64,000 nt of DNA from assembly GCF_003710085.1 (NCBI RefSeq), contig NZ_CP033324.1, positions 3,225,501 to 3,289,500 on the forward strand, in the 5' to 3' direction. The translations under genes were made by a program, and so were the position numbers. The stretch is from Nocardioides pantholopis. Lineage in GTDB: Bacteria; Actinomycetota; Actinomycetes; Propionibacteriales; Nocardioidaceae. Below are positions 1-12,538 of the stretch, piece after piece (positions within the stretch are counted from its first letter, which is position 1; each line of letters starts with the position of its first letter). Below the pieces are notes generated by a model that was not told the origin of the DNA, did no database searches, and saw only the letters and a program-made list of their open reading frames with translations.

Positions 1-108
1 GAACCCGCCCATCGCCAGGGCGAGGATCGCCAGACTGACGTGACGCGCCCCGCCGCGATCGGCCGCGGTGCGGTCGGTGGCGGTGCCGTCGGCGGCGGTC
101 GTGGTCAT
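1..108 (-). CDS. MFS transporter, N-terminal fragment (gene continues left of window)
   Basis: Only the first 36 codons are present, read leftward from an ATG at 106-108. The peptide begins with a polar, Thr/Ala/Asp-rich stretch of about 20 residues. It then enters a hydrophobic segment with the sequence HVSLAILALAMGGF. That opening is what I recall from the first membrane helix of drug:H+ antiporter-type MFS proteins, which often continue with a GTTEF motif. The fragment ends inside this helix, so substrate and full length cannot be judged. It is divergent from the FUSC gene at 267, with a 158-nt gap between them that holds no gene. The MFS assignment is inference from one helix. Confidence 0.5.
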   Translation of the reverse strand, partial: MTTTAADGTATDRTAADRGGARHVSLAILALAMGGF

Positions 109-266
109 GACGGGCCAAACCGGGCCCGGCGGCGCGCTATTCCGTGGCATCGACCACCTCGCGCGCCGACGCCCGGGCCGCCGGGTCACGTCACCATCAC
201 CGAGACGCAGCTCACACCAGCCCTACACTTCCCCCACACAGGTTTCCCATCTCGGGAGGAGGGACC

Positions 267-2102
267 GTGAGCGGAGCGAGCGACATCGAGACGACGCCGG
301 AGCAGCAGTCGACGAAGGCGCACAGGCCCGGTGGCAGCCCGGTGCTGATCATCCTGATGTCGATCGTGGTCGTGCCCGCGGTCATCGTCGCCGACTCCTT
401 CGATGCCGGACCCGCCGCGATCATCGGCGGCCTGGTGGCCCTGTTCTCCCTGGTCGCCTTCATGGGCGGGCCGCTGCGCGCCGACCTGCGCGCGGCAGCG
501 CTGATCGCGCCGCTCCTGCTGTTCGCGGCGATCGTCCCGCGGCTGCTGGCCGAGGTGTCGCGGCCGGCCGCGATCGCACTGGTCGTGGTCCTCGGCTTCG
601 TCGCGGCCCTCCTCCCGCTGCGGGGCCCGCGCTTCGCCCACGCCGGGCTCGGCCTCGGGATGACCACCGTGTACGCCTACGCCTACGCCCCCCACGGGGT
701 GACGGACCATCAGCAGGTGATCGCGGCCGCCGTCGCCGGGGTCCTGGTGGCCCTGCTGGTTCGGCTGCTGCTCGGGGTCTCCGACCCGTCGAAGCCCACC
801 CGGGAGCAGGTCGCCGAGGTCCTCGTCGCCGACGACCCGGCGGCGGCCACCTCGACCGCCTTCGACACCTGGCTCAGCGACGGCCGGCAGCGCTGGCTCG
901 CCCAGGCACTCGAGGGGGCCTCCCGCTACCGGCTCGCCGTACGGGCGAACGAGCTCGACGCCGCGGGGTCCGGCTCCGACGGGGACGTCGCGGCGCTCCG
1001 CGCGCGGGCCGAGGAGCTGGCCGAGCAGCTCCGCGCCAAGCATCCCCCGGCCGGCGACGCGGCGGCCCCGGCCCCCGGGGCCGGTCCGGCTGAGGCGTCC
1101 GCGGTGCGGCGGGCCGACGCGGCCCTGGACTCCGTGGAGCACGCGGCCCACGATCGCGACCGGACACCCGTCGTCCTCGACCGCGGGAGCCGGCACGAGT
1201 TCCGGGACGCGGTGCTGCACCCCTCGGCCCGGTTGCGCTCGATCCAGGTGCGGCACGCCTTCCGCACGGCGTTCGGGCTGCTGGTGATGCTGCTGATCAC
1301 CTACCACCTCGAGCCGGGCGACCCGTTGATCTCCACGGTGCTGCTGAGCACCTTCGCCATCCTCCAGGCGAGCTGGCGCGACACGCTCGGCAAGGCCCGG
1401 ACCAAGGTCGTCGGCGTGGTCGCCGGCTCGGCCGCCGTCGCCGTGATCCTGCTGACCGTGCCGGAGCGCTACCTGACCGAGATCGCGGCCGTCGCTCTGG
1501 TGCTGGGGCTCTGGTACATCACCACCCGGCCCGCTCTCGGCGCGGCGTTCATGGTGGTCGTCAGCGTGGGGTTCAACGCGGTCACCCGCGACCTCGACCC
1601 CGGGGAGCTGCTCGTCCAGTACGCCGTGCTGACCGCCTGCGCCGTGGCCGTCGGGGTGGTCCTCGGCTTCGCCGTCGTCCCGGCGTTCCGGCCCGCGCCG
1701 CTGCGCCGGCGCGTCCTGGACGCGACCGAGGCGACGGCCGCCGTGCTGCGGGCCGCCTCCGACGGCTCCCCGTCGGTGCAGCAGTTCCTCGCGCTGCACC
1801 GAGACGCCAGCCAGACCCAGGACGAGCTGGTGCCGGACCGCGAGCACCTCGACGAGCGCCAGCTCGCCGCGCTCGAGCGGCTCCGCTCCGGCCTGCGCGA
1901 CCTCACCACGATGGTCGACGCCGCCACCGCCGACCGTGCGGCGCTGGCCCGGGCCGCCGACCTGCTCGACACCGCGGACGGCGCCGCGAACGGCAGTGCG
2001 CCGCAGACGGACGGCGCCGCCTCCTCCACCCTCGGGGACCTCGCGGAGCAGTCCGGCGCGGCCGAGCGGTACCTGCTGGGGACGCTGCCCGCGAGCGGCT
2101 GA
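267..2102 (+). CDS. FUSC family membrane protein (fusaric acid resistance-like)
   Basis: This predicted inner-membrane protein has 611 residues. I chose the GTG at 267 because a strong ribosome-binding site (GGGAGGA, 254-260) lies just upstream; the frame is open further left but with no better site. After a polar N-terminus of about 25 residues there is one block of about six hydrophobic helices (residues 25-185). A long charged cytoplasmic region rich in Ala/Glu follows, then a second helix block (about 365-480) and a polar C-terminus. Duplicated helix blocks separated by a cytoplasmic domain are the usual FUSC/YccS plan. Members are thought to export aromatic acids or other small molecules, but the substrate here is unknown. 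It converges on the ABC gene with only 16 nt between the stops. Confidence 0.75.
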   Translation: MSGASDIETTPEQQSTKAHRPGGSPVLIILMSIVVVPAVIVADSFDAGPAAIIGGLVALFSLVAFMGGPLRADLRAAALIAPLLLFAAIVPRLLAEVSRPAAIALVVVLGFVAALLPLRGPRFAHAGLGLGMTTVYAYAYAPHGVTDHQQVIAAAVAGVLVALLVRLLLGVSDPSKPTREQVAEVLVADDPAAATSTAFDTWLSDGRQRWLAQALEGASRYRLAVRANELDAAGSGSDGDVAALRARAEELAEQLRAKHPPAGDAAAPAPGAGPAEASAVRRADAALDSVEHAAHDRDRTPVVLDRGSRHEFRDAVLHPSARLRSIQVRHAFRTAFGLLVMLLITYHLEPGDPLISTVLLSTFAILQASWRDTLGKARTKVVGVVAGSAAVAVILLTVPERYLTEIAAVALVLGLWYITTRPALGAAFMVVVSVGFNAVTRDLDPGELLVQYAVLTACAVAVGVVLGFAVVPAFRPAPLRRRVLDATEATAAVLRAASDGSPSVQQFLALHRDASQTQDELVPDREHLDERQLAALERLRSGLRDLTTMVDAATADRAALARAADLLDTADGAANGSAPQTDGAASSTLGDLAEQSGAAERYLLGTLPASG

Positions 2103-2118
2103 CCCGGCGCGGGGCCGC

Positions 2119-5100
2119 TCAGCCCGCAAGGTCGCCCCAGGTGCCGGCCAGCTCCGCCCACGGCCCGACCGCGGCGACCCGGCCCTCGACGAGCACCACG
2201 ACCCGGTCCGCCTGCTCCAGGGCCGCCCGCTTGGAGGTGGCGCCGAGGACGGTGGTCCCGCGCTCGCGCAGCGCGGCCCAGAGCTCGACCTCGGTACGGG
2301 CGTCGAGCGCGCTCGAGACGTCGTCGGCGAGCAGCAGCTCTGCCCCGGCGGCGAGGGCCCGGGCCAGGGCGAGGCGCTGGACCTGGCCGCCGGAGAGCCG
2401 GACCCCGCGGTGGCCGACCAGGGTGTCCGCTCCCCCGGCGGCGTGCAGGTCGTGGTCGAGCCGGGCGTCGGTCACGGCCGCCGCCAGGGCCCGGCCGTGC
2501 CCCAGCGCGACGTTGTCGGTGAAGCTGCCCGACAGCACTCGCGGCACCTGGGCGACGTGGGCCACCTGGCCGGGGCGCAGGAACAGCTCGGCATCGTCCA
2601 CGGGCACGCCGTTCCAGCTGATCCGGCCGGTGTGGTGCACCAGCCCGGCGAGCGCGGCGAGGAGGCTGGACTTGCCCGCGCCGACCTGGCCGACCAGCAG
2701 CACCAGCTCGCCCCGCTCCACGCTCAGGTCCACGCCGCGCACCCCGCGGGTGCCGTCGTCGTGGACTGCGTCGACGTCGCGCAGCTCGAGGCGCTCCAGC
2801 GGGACCCGGGCCGGCGACGCGGGGGCCGGCGCGGTCCCGGCGACCAGGTCCACGCCGGGTGGCAGGTCCATCAGGTCCGCGCCCCCGGCGAGCCGGGCAG
2901 TCGCCTGCTGCCAGGCACGGGTCCCGGGCGCCTCGGTGATGACCGCGCCCGCCACCCGACCGAACCAGTCGAACCCGTTGACAGCGTTGGCCACCAGCAG
3001 CGCGGTGGCCAGGTCCCAACCGCCGGCCACGAGGATCGCCCACACGGCGACCACGCCGCCCTGGACCATGACCACCGGGACGCCGTCGAGGAGGGCCTGG
3101 ACCCGGTGCTCCCGGACCGCGGCCGCGACCCGGCCGCCGTCGACCCGGCGCAGGTGGTCGTGGACCGCAGGCGTGGCGGCGGCGAGCTTGACAGTGCGCG
3201 CGGACTCCAGCGCCGAGACCAGGGAGCGCCCGAAGCCGGCCCGGGCGAGCGAGGCCGCGGCGGCGGAGCGGCCCGCCACCGGGCGGCCGGCCGTCGAGGC
3301 GAGCGCGGAGGCCGCCATCACCACCAGCAGCACCAGCCCGGCCAGCGCGGTGCCGCCGACCACGGCCGTGACGACCACGACCACGAGCCCGTTGAGCACG
3401 TCGACCCACCGGTCGGCGTAGCGCGCGAAGCGGTCGGCGTCCATCGCCCGGGCCACCACCTCCCCCGGCGGCGTGCGGTCCAGGCGGCGCTGGGCGGTCT
3501 GGCCGACCAGCACCGACATCCGGGTCCGGAGCATCACCTCGATCCACCACCGCGGATAGCGCAGGAACGCCGCCGCCAGCAGCACCGGACCGGCGAGCAG
3601 GCTCGCGACCAGCCCCACGGTGAGGGGCACCGAGGTCCCGCCGTCGCGCAGCTCCATGACCAGGTGGCCCCAGACCCAGCCGGTGGCGGCCCCGTAGGCG
3701 CCGACCAGCGTGGCGCCCAGGAACAGCAGCGCCCCGACCACGCCCCACGCCGGACGCACCAGCAGCGCGTGGGCGATGCCGCGGGACAGCGACGGCCCCT
3801 CGGCCACGTCGGGCCGCGCGGGCGGCAGCCCGCTGCGCCGCGCGCCGCCCACGGGCGCGCCGGCGGGCGCAGCGTCCACGCCGGCACGCTCGGCCTCCGG
3901 ATCGGCCGGACCGGCGCCGCTGGCCAGCAGCAGGTCGCGGAACCGGCCCGGGTCGCGCGCCAGGCGCGCCCGCGAGCCGTGCTGGACGACCCGGCCGGCG
4001 TCCAGCACCGCGACCTGGTCGGCGCGGGCCGTCGTCGAGAGCCGGTGGGCGACCAGCACGCCCGTCCGCCCCGCCAGCAGCCGGTCGGCGGCGCGCACCA
4101 CCCGGGACTCGGTCACCGGGTCCATCCGCGCGGTCGCCTCGTCGAGCACGACGACGCGGACGTCGCGGACCAGCAGGCGGGCGAAGGCGACCAGCTGCTC
4201 CTCCCCCGCCGACAGCGTGGTGCCGCCCGGGCCGAGCGGGGTGTCCAGGCCGGCCGGCAGGCCGGCGACCCACTCCGCCAGCCCCAGCTCGGCGACCGCC
4301 GCCTGGACCCGCTCGCGGGCCACGGGAGCGAACAGCGTGAGGTTCTCGGCGAGGGTGCCGGCGAGGATCTCGGTGCGCTGGGTGACCACGCCGACGGCGG
4401 CCCGCAGCCGCTGCAGGTCGAGCTCAAGGACGTCGACGCCGCCGATCCGCACGGTCCCCGGCTCGGGGTCGACCGCACGCGAGAGCAGGGCCGCCAGGGT
4501 GGACTTGCCCGACCCGGTGCGGCCGACGAGCGCCAGCGTGTGCCCCGCCGGCACCCGCAGGTCGACCCCGCGCAGCGCGAAGCCGCCGCCCGGGTAGGCG
4601 AAGTGCAGGTCCTCGAAGGCGAGGTCCAGGGGACCCTCCGGCAGCTCCCTGCCGCCGCTCGGCTCGGGCTCGACCGCCAGCATCGAGCGCAGCCGCACCA
4701 GCGCCCCGAGGCCCTCCTGCAGCTCGGGCAGGTGCCTGGCGAGCATGTCGACCTGGCCCACGAAGGTGCTCGTCACCAGGAACAGGGTCACCAGCTGCGT
4801 CACCGACATGTCACCGTCGGCGACCAGCAGCACCCCGGCGACCCCGACCACTGCCAGCAGACCGTGCAGGAGCAGGCCGGCGCGGCGGGTCAGCCGGGTC
4901 TCGACCGCCAGCACCCGCAGCAGCCGCCGGTGGATGCGCGCGGACAGCTCGGCGCAACGGCGTACGACGTGCGCCTGCCCCAGGCTGGTGCGCAGGTCGT
5001 CGCGGGCGGTGATGCCCTCCTCGAGCGCAGCCGAGTGGTCGGTCCAGGCGATCTCCTCGGCGACCTTCCGGGTGGTGATCTCGGCCAGCAGCGGCCGCAC

Positions 5101-5670
5101 CACGACCAGGGTCAGCAGTGCCACGAGCGGGAACAGCAGCCACGCCGGCCACCAGGTCAGGCCGGCGACGATCCACATGGGGCCGCTGGCGAACACCGTG
5201 CGCAGCGCCTCCCAGACCTGGCGGCGCACCAGCACCCCGACCTCGTGGGTGTCGTCGTCGACCCGGTCGAGCACCTCGCCCACGGCCTGCTCGGAGAGCG
5301 CGTCGAGCGGCTGGTGCAGGGCGGCCTCGAGCAGGTCAGCCCGGAGCCGGCCCTCGGCACGGTCGACGACCCCGGCCCAGGCGGTGCGGCCGGCGGCGTC
5401 GAGCACGGCGGCCCCGACCACGCACAGGGCCAGCACCCCGACCAGCGACCAGGTCCCGTCCCCGGCCAGCCGGCCCGCGACGACGGCACCCAGCGCCTGC
5501 CCGACCGCGGCCAGCAGGGAGGCGGCCATCGCGACAGCACCGACCGGCCCGCGCAGGCGTCGCCAGTCGACGCGTCGCCGGGGATCGATGTCGGGGCGAG
5601 GGGCATCGGGAGGCCCGTCCGGCCCGCGGTCCCGCACGGGACCCGGCCGCCCGGCCGTGGGCGCGCTCAT
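2119..5670 (-). CDS. Fused ABC exporter: two membrane domains and two ATPase domains in one chain
   Basis: This 1183-residue protein looks like two half-exporters joined head to tail. The order is a charged N-terminus, a first membrane domain (about 40-330), ATPase domain 1 (Walker A GRTGSGKST near 380, signature LSAGEEQ, Walker B VVVLDEAT, switch His in AHRLST), a linker, a second membrane domain (about 645-900) and ATPase domain 2 (Walker A GQVGAGKSS near 997, signature LSGGQVQR). Domain 2 looks catalytically weakened. Its Walker B reads LLLADD, with Asp where the catalytic Glu is expected, and the switch region reads GATSKR without His. Such asymmetry is known in heterodimeric and ABCC-type exporters. 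The transported compound is unknown. The gene stands alone, convergent with the FUSC gene. Confidence 0.85.
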   Translation of the reverse strand: MSAPTAGRPGPVRDRGPDGPPDAPRPDIDPRRRVDWRRLRGPVGAVAMAASLLAAVGQALGAVVAGRLAGDGTWSLVGVLALCVVGAAVLDAAGRTAWAGVVDRAEGRLRADLLEAALHQPLDALSEQAVGEVLDRVDDDTHEVGVLVRRQVWEALRTVFASGPMWIVAGLTWWPAWLLFPLVALLTLVVVRPLLAEITTRKVAEEIAWTDHSAALEEGITARDDLRTSLGQAHVVRRCAELSARIHRRLLRVLAVETRLTRRAGLLLHGLLAVVGVAGVLLVADGDMSVTQLVTLFLVTSTFVGQVDMLARHLPELQEGLGALVRLRSMLAVEPEPSGGRELPEGPLDLAFEDLHFAYPGGGFALRGVDLRVPAGHTLALVGRTGSGKSTLAALLSRAVDPEPGTVRIGGVDVLELDLQRLRAAVGVVTQRTEILAGTLAENLTLFAPVARERVQAAVAELGLAEWVAGLPAGLDTPLGPGGTTLSAGEEQLVAFARLLVRDVRVVVLDEATARMDPVTESRVVRAADRLLAGRTGVLVAHRLSTTARADQVAVLDAGRVVQHGSRARLARDPGRFRDLLLASGAGPADPEAERAGVDAAPAGAPVGGARRSGLPPARPDVAEGPSLSRGIAHALLVRPAWGVVGALLFLGATLVGAYGAATGWVWGHLVMELRDGGTSVPLTVGLVASLLAGPVLLAAAFLRYPRWWIEVMLRTRMSVLVGQTAQRRLDRTPPGEVVARAMDADRFARYADRWVDVLNGLVVVVVTAVVGGTALAGLVLLVVMAASALASTAGRPVAGRSAAAASLARAGFGRSLVSALESARTVKLAAATPAVHDHLRRVDGGRVAAAVREHRVQALLDGVPVVMVQGGVVAVWAILVAGGWDLATALLVANAVNGFDWFGRVAGAVITEAPGTRAWQQATARLAGGADLMDLPPGVDLVAGTAPAPASPARVPLERLELRDVDAVHDDGTRGVRGVDLSVERGELVLLVGQVGAGKSSLLAALAGLVHHTGRISWNGVPVDDAELFLRPGQVAHVAQVPRVLSGSFTDNVALGHGRALAAAVTDARLDHDLHAAGGADTLVGHRGVRLSGGQVQRLALARALAAGAELLLADDVSSALDARTEVELWAALRERGTTVLGATSKRAALEQADRVVVLVEGRVAAVGPWAELAGTWGDLAG

Positions 5671-5746
5671 CGGGGGAAACGCTACGCGCCGGCACCGACC
5701 TCACGCACCCGTTTTGTCACGTGCGCGCCCGCCCCGCAGACAGACG

Positions 5747-5784
5747 GCCCGGGCCCCCGCACCGGTCGGTGCGGGGGCCCGGGC
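5747..5784. terminator. Strong hairpin between icd and the ABC exporter gene
   Basis: A perfect 17-bp stem (arms 5747-5763 and 5768-5784) closes a GGTC loop. It begins 16 nt beyond the icd stop on the minus strand and lies upstream of the ABC gene. There is no T-run, as is usual for actinobacterial terminators. It most likely ends the icd transcript and insulates the ABC gene. Confidence 0.75.
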
Positions 5785-5799
5785 TCAGGCGTCAGCCGG

Positions 5800-8115
<2,316 letters not shown>

Positions 8116-8163
8116 CTAGAGTGGCGATCCCCCGGACCGCGGGGCCCGTTCCGAGGAGCAGCC

Positions 8164-9357
8164 TTGACCGAACACACCGGCGCCAACGCCGCCAGCGTCA
8201 CGACCGAAGCCGCCGAACCGGCGGCCCCGACCCTGGGACAGAAGATCGCCGCCGAGGCCATCGGCACCTTCGTCCTGGTCTTCATCGGCTGCGGGAGCGC
8301 CGTGTACGCCGCGAGCGGCGGGGAGTTCGACATCCTGGGCATCGCGATGGCCTTCGGCCTCGCCGTCCTGGTGATGATCTATGCGTTCGGCCGCGTCTCC
8401 GGCGGCCACTTCAACCCGGCCGTCTCGGTCGCGGCCGCGCTCAGCGGCCGGGTGGCCTGGCGCGACGCCGGCATCTACATCGTCGCGCAGCTGGTGGGTG
8501 CGATCCTCGGCGCCGCGGCGCTCTTCGCGCTGCTGCACGGCTTCGACGGCTACGACGCCACCAACAACATGGGGCAGAACTTCTTCGGCGACGGCGGCTA
8601 CGCCTGGTGGGCGGCGCTGTTCCTGGAGCTGCTCCTGACCGCGATCTTCGTCCTGGTGATCCTCGCCGTGACCGACGGCCGCAACGAGCACCCCGGCCTG
8701 GCCCCGCTCGCGATCGGATTCACGCTGACCGCTGTGCACCTGGTGGCGATCTCCGCCACCGGCACCTCGGTGAACCCGGCCCGCTCGATCGGCCCGGCCC
8801 TGTTCGCCGGCACCGACGCCCTCGCCGACCTGTGGCTGTTCATCCTCGCCCCGCTGCTCGGTGCCGCGGTGGCCGGCCTCGCCTACCCGGCGCTGTTCGG
8901 CCGCGACACCGACCCGGTGCCCGGCTCCGGCCTGACCTTCGCGCAGCGCTCCGCTCGGGCCTCGGCCCCGGGGAGCAGCCAGGACCAGTACCAGCAGCAG
9001 TGGAACCAGCAGCCGAACTGGAACCAGGGGCAGGCCGCCCAGGGCGCTCAGGGCACCGCGACCCAGCAGTGGGGCCCGGAGCCGATCATCCAGGACGGCT
9101 GGCAGTGGGACCCGCAGTCCCAGCAGTGGATCCCGGCCCAGCAGCAGCCGCCGGCTCCGCAGGCCCCGCAGCAGGGCACCCAGCCGGAGCAGGGCCAGTA
9201 CGGCCAGGCCCAGCCCGGCCAGCCCCAGCCCGGCCAGCACGGCCAGTACGGGCAGCCGGGTCAGCCCGGGCAGCCGGGTCAGCCCGGCCAGCCCGGGCAG
9301 CCGGGTCAGCACGGGCAGTGGCCCGACGACGACGGCCAGACCCAGATCCGCAGGTAG
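8164..9357 (+). CDS. Aquaporin (MIP family) with long Gln/Pro/Gly-repeat C-terminal tail
   Basis: This is a membrane channel for water or small neutral solutes. The first 260 or so residues form a normal MIP core with both half-helix motifs: GHFNPAVS near residue 83 and TSVNPARSIGPA near 203. I chose the TTG start at 8164 because AGGAG lies about 6 nt upstream (8154-8158). The unusual part is a tail of about 130 residues (about 265-397). It holds several W-N-Q and W-D-P stretches, then tandem PGQ units and the end DDDGQTQIRR. Ordinary bacterial aquaporins of 230-280 residues lack this. The tail should face the cytoplasm, because MIP C-termini do. It converges on the lipoprotein gene with an 11-nt gap. 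Confidence 0.9.
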   Translation: MTEHTGANAASVTTEAAEPAAPTLGQKIAAEAIGTFVLVFIGCGSAVYAASGGEFDILGIAMAFGLAVLVMIYAFGRVSGGHFNPAVSVAAALSGRVAWRDAGIYIVAQLVGAILGAAALFALLHGFDGYDATNNMGQNFFGDGGYAWWAALFLELLLTAIFVLVILAVTDGRNEHPGLAPLAIGFTLTAVHLVAISATGTSVNPARSIGPALFAGTDALADLWLFILAPLLGAAVAGLAYPALFGRDTDPVPGSGLTFAQRSARASAPGSSQDQYQQQWNQQPNWNQGQAAQGAQGTATQQWGPEPIIQDGWQWDPQSQQWIPAQQQPPAPQAPQQGTQPEQGQYGQAQPGQPQPGQHGQYGQPGQPGQPGQPGQPGQPGQHGQWPDDDGQTQIRR

Positions 9358-9368
9358 TCAGCGCCGGG

Positions 9369-11190
<1,822 letters not shown>

Positions 11191-11204
11191 GCCTCGACGT
11201 AGCG

Positions 11205-11234
11205 ACGGCCCGTCCCCTGGTGGGGGCGGGCCGT
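11205..11234. terminator. Terminator after mdh
   Basis: Near-perfect inverted repeat, 13-bp arms with one G-T pair (11205-11217 and 11222-11234), starting 15 nt past the mdh stop. It lies between mdh and the convergent DUF3017 gene and could serve both. Confidence 0.7.
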
Positions 11235-11280
11235 CGTCGTTCTGGGGAGGACACGTCCGGGGACCTCGCCCCGGCCGTCC

Positions 11281-11658
11281 TCAGACCGGCTGGTCCGGGA
11301 TGGTCTGGGCCAGGAAGAACAGCACGCCGCCCACGAGCGCGAGGGCGAGGACGTCGAAGATCCGGTGCCGCACCGCCAGCATCCCGGCGTCCCGGGCGGG
11401 CAGCACCAGCCGCAGCAGCGCACCCGCCTCCAGCGCGACGGCGATCCAGCGCACGCCGGCGCGCCAGTTGCCGGTGGCCGCCACCGCGAGCCCGATCGCG
11501 GCCAGGACCATGATCAGGATGTAGAACATCCCGCCGATCGTGGAGGGGTAGCGACGCCGCGCGTCCGCCTCGGCCCGGGCCTGCTCGAGCTCGGCCGCCA
11601 CCTCCTCCTCGGAGGGTACGGCGACCGGCTCGCCAGGGGTCTCCGGCGCGGGGTCCAC
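11281..11658 (-). CDS. DUF3017 small membrane protein
   Basis: This 125-residue protein is in the last position of the purH-folD operon. I placed the start at the GTG in 11656-11658, five nt past the folD stop, giving the N-terminus VDPAPETPGEP. The first 45 residues are polar and acidic with a short coiled-coil-like run (EEEVAAELEQARAEADARR). Three hydrophobic helices follow: GGMFYILIMVLAAIGLAV, a middle one around WIAVALEAGALLRL, and IFDVLALALVGGVLFFLA. Length, three helices and position next to folD match the DUF3017 family of actinobacteria. Its function is unknown; the genetic linkage to folate metabolism is a hint only. Confidence 0.85.
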   Translation of the reverse strand: MDPAPETPGEPVAVPSEEEVAAELEQARAEADARRRYPSTIGGMFYILIMVLAAIGLAVAATGNWRAGVRWIAVALEAGALLRLVLPARDAGMLAVRHRIFDVLALALVGGVLFFLAQTIPDQPV

Positions 11659-11663
11659 GGCGC

Positions 11664-12515
11664 TCAGACCAGTGCCTTCTCGGCCGCCGTGACGATGTTG
11701 GACAGCAGCATCGCCCGGGTCATCGGGCCGACGCCGCCGGGGTTGGGCGAGACCCAGCCGGCGACGTCCCAGACATCGGCGGCCAGGTCCCCGGCGAGCT
11801 TGCCGTCGACCCGGGAGACGCCGACGTCGAGCAGCGCGGCCCCGGGCTTGACCATGTCGCCCGTGATGATGCCGGGCACGCCCGCGGCGGCCACCACGAT
11901 GTCGGCACCACGCACGTGCGCGGCCAGGTCGCGGGTGCCGGTGTGGCACAGGGTCACGGTGGCGTTCTCGGAGCGGCGGGTCAGCAGCAGGCCCAGCGGC
12001 CGCCCGACCGTGACCCCGCGACCGACGACCACGACCTCGGCACCGGCGATCTCGACCCCGTGGCGGCGCAGCAGCTCGACGATCCCGAACGGCGTGCACG
12101 GCAGCGGCGCCTCCTTGCCCAGGACCAGCCACCCGAGGTTGGTGGGGTGCAGCCCGTCGGCGTCCTTGGCGGGGTCGATCAGCCCCAGCACCTGGTTCTC
12201 GTCGCGGCCCTTCGGCAGCGGAAGCTGCACGATGTAGCCGGTGCAGGCCGGGTCGGCGTTGAGCGTGCGGACGGCGTCCTCGATCTCGTCCTGGCTGGCG
12301 CTGGCCGGCAGGTCCACCCGGATCGACTCGATGCCGACCTCCGCGCAGTCCTTGTGCTTGCCGTTGACGTACCAGCGCGACCCGGGGTCGTCACCGACCA
12401 GGACCGTGCCCAGGCCGGGGCGCACGCCCCGCTCGGCCAGCTCGGCGACCCGTACGCGCAGCTCGTCCTTGATCGCGGCCGCCGTGGCGGTTCCGTCCAG
12501 CTTCTGTGCAGTCAT
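11664..12515 (-). CDS. folD: Bifunctional methylene-THF dehydrogenase / methenyl-THF cyclohydrolase
   Basis: FolD converts 5,10-methylene-tetrahydrofolate to 10-formyl-tetrahydrofolate in the cytosol, using NADP+. The product is the formyl donor used by PurH and PurN, both encoded close by. The 283-residue length is normal. The catalytic Tyr and Lys are in YVNGKHKDC. The folate-binding PLPKG and the nucleotide-binding [11 protein letters not shown] are present (most homologues read GRS there). The ATG at 12513-12515 has GGGAG upstream. It lies 23 nt downstream of purH on the same strand, so it should fall under the same ZTP riboswitch. The DUF3017 gene follows after 5 nt. Confidence 0.97.
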   Translation of the reverse strand: MTAQKLDGTATAAAIKDELRVRVAELAERGVRPGLGTVLVGDDPGSRWYVNGKHKDCAEVGIESIRVDLPASASQDEIEDAVRTLNADPACTGYIVQLPLPKGRDENQVLGLIDPAKDADGLHPTNLGWLVLGKEAPLPCTPFGIVELLRRHGVEIAGAEVVVVGRGVTVGRPLGLLLTRRSENATVTLCHTGTRDLAAHVRGADIVVAAAGVPGIITGDMVKPGAALLDVGVSRVDGKLAGDLAADVWDVAGWVSPNPGGVGPMTRAMLLSNIVTAAEKALV

Positions 12516-12538
12516 GGCAGGGCTCCCGATCGTCCTGG

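Noticed and set aside
144..266. Upstream start for the FUSC protein
   Set aside because: The extension is His/Arg/Pro-rich without a ribosome-binding site, while GGGAGGA precedes the GTG at 267.
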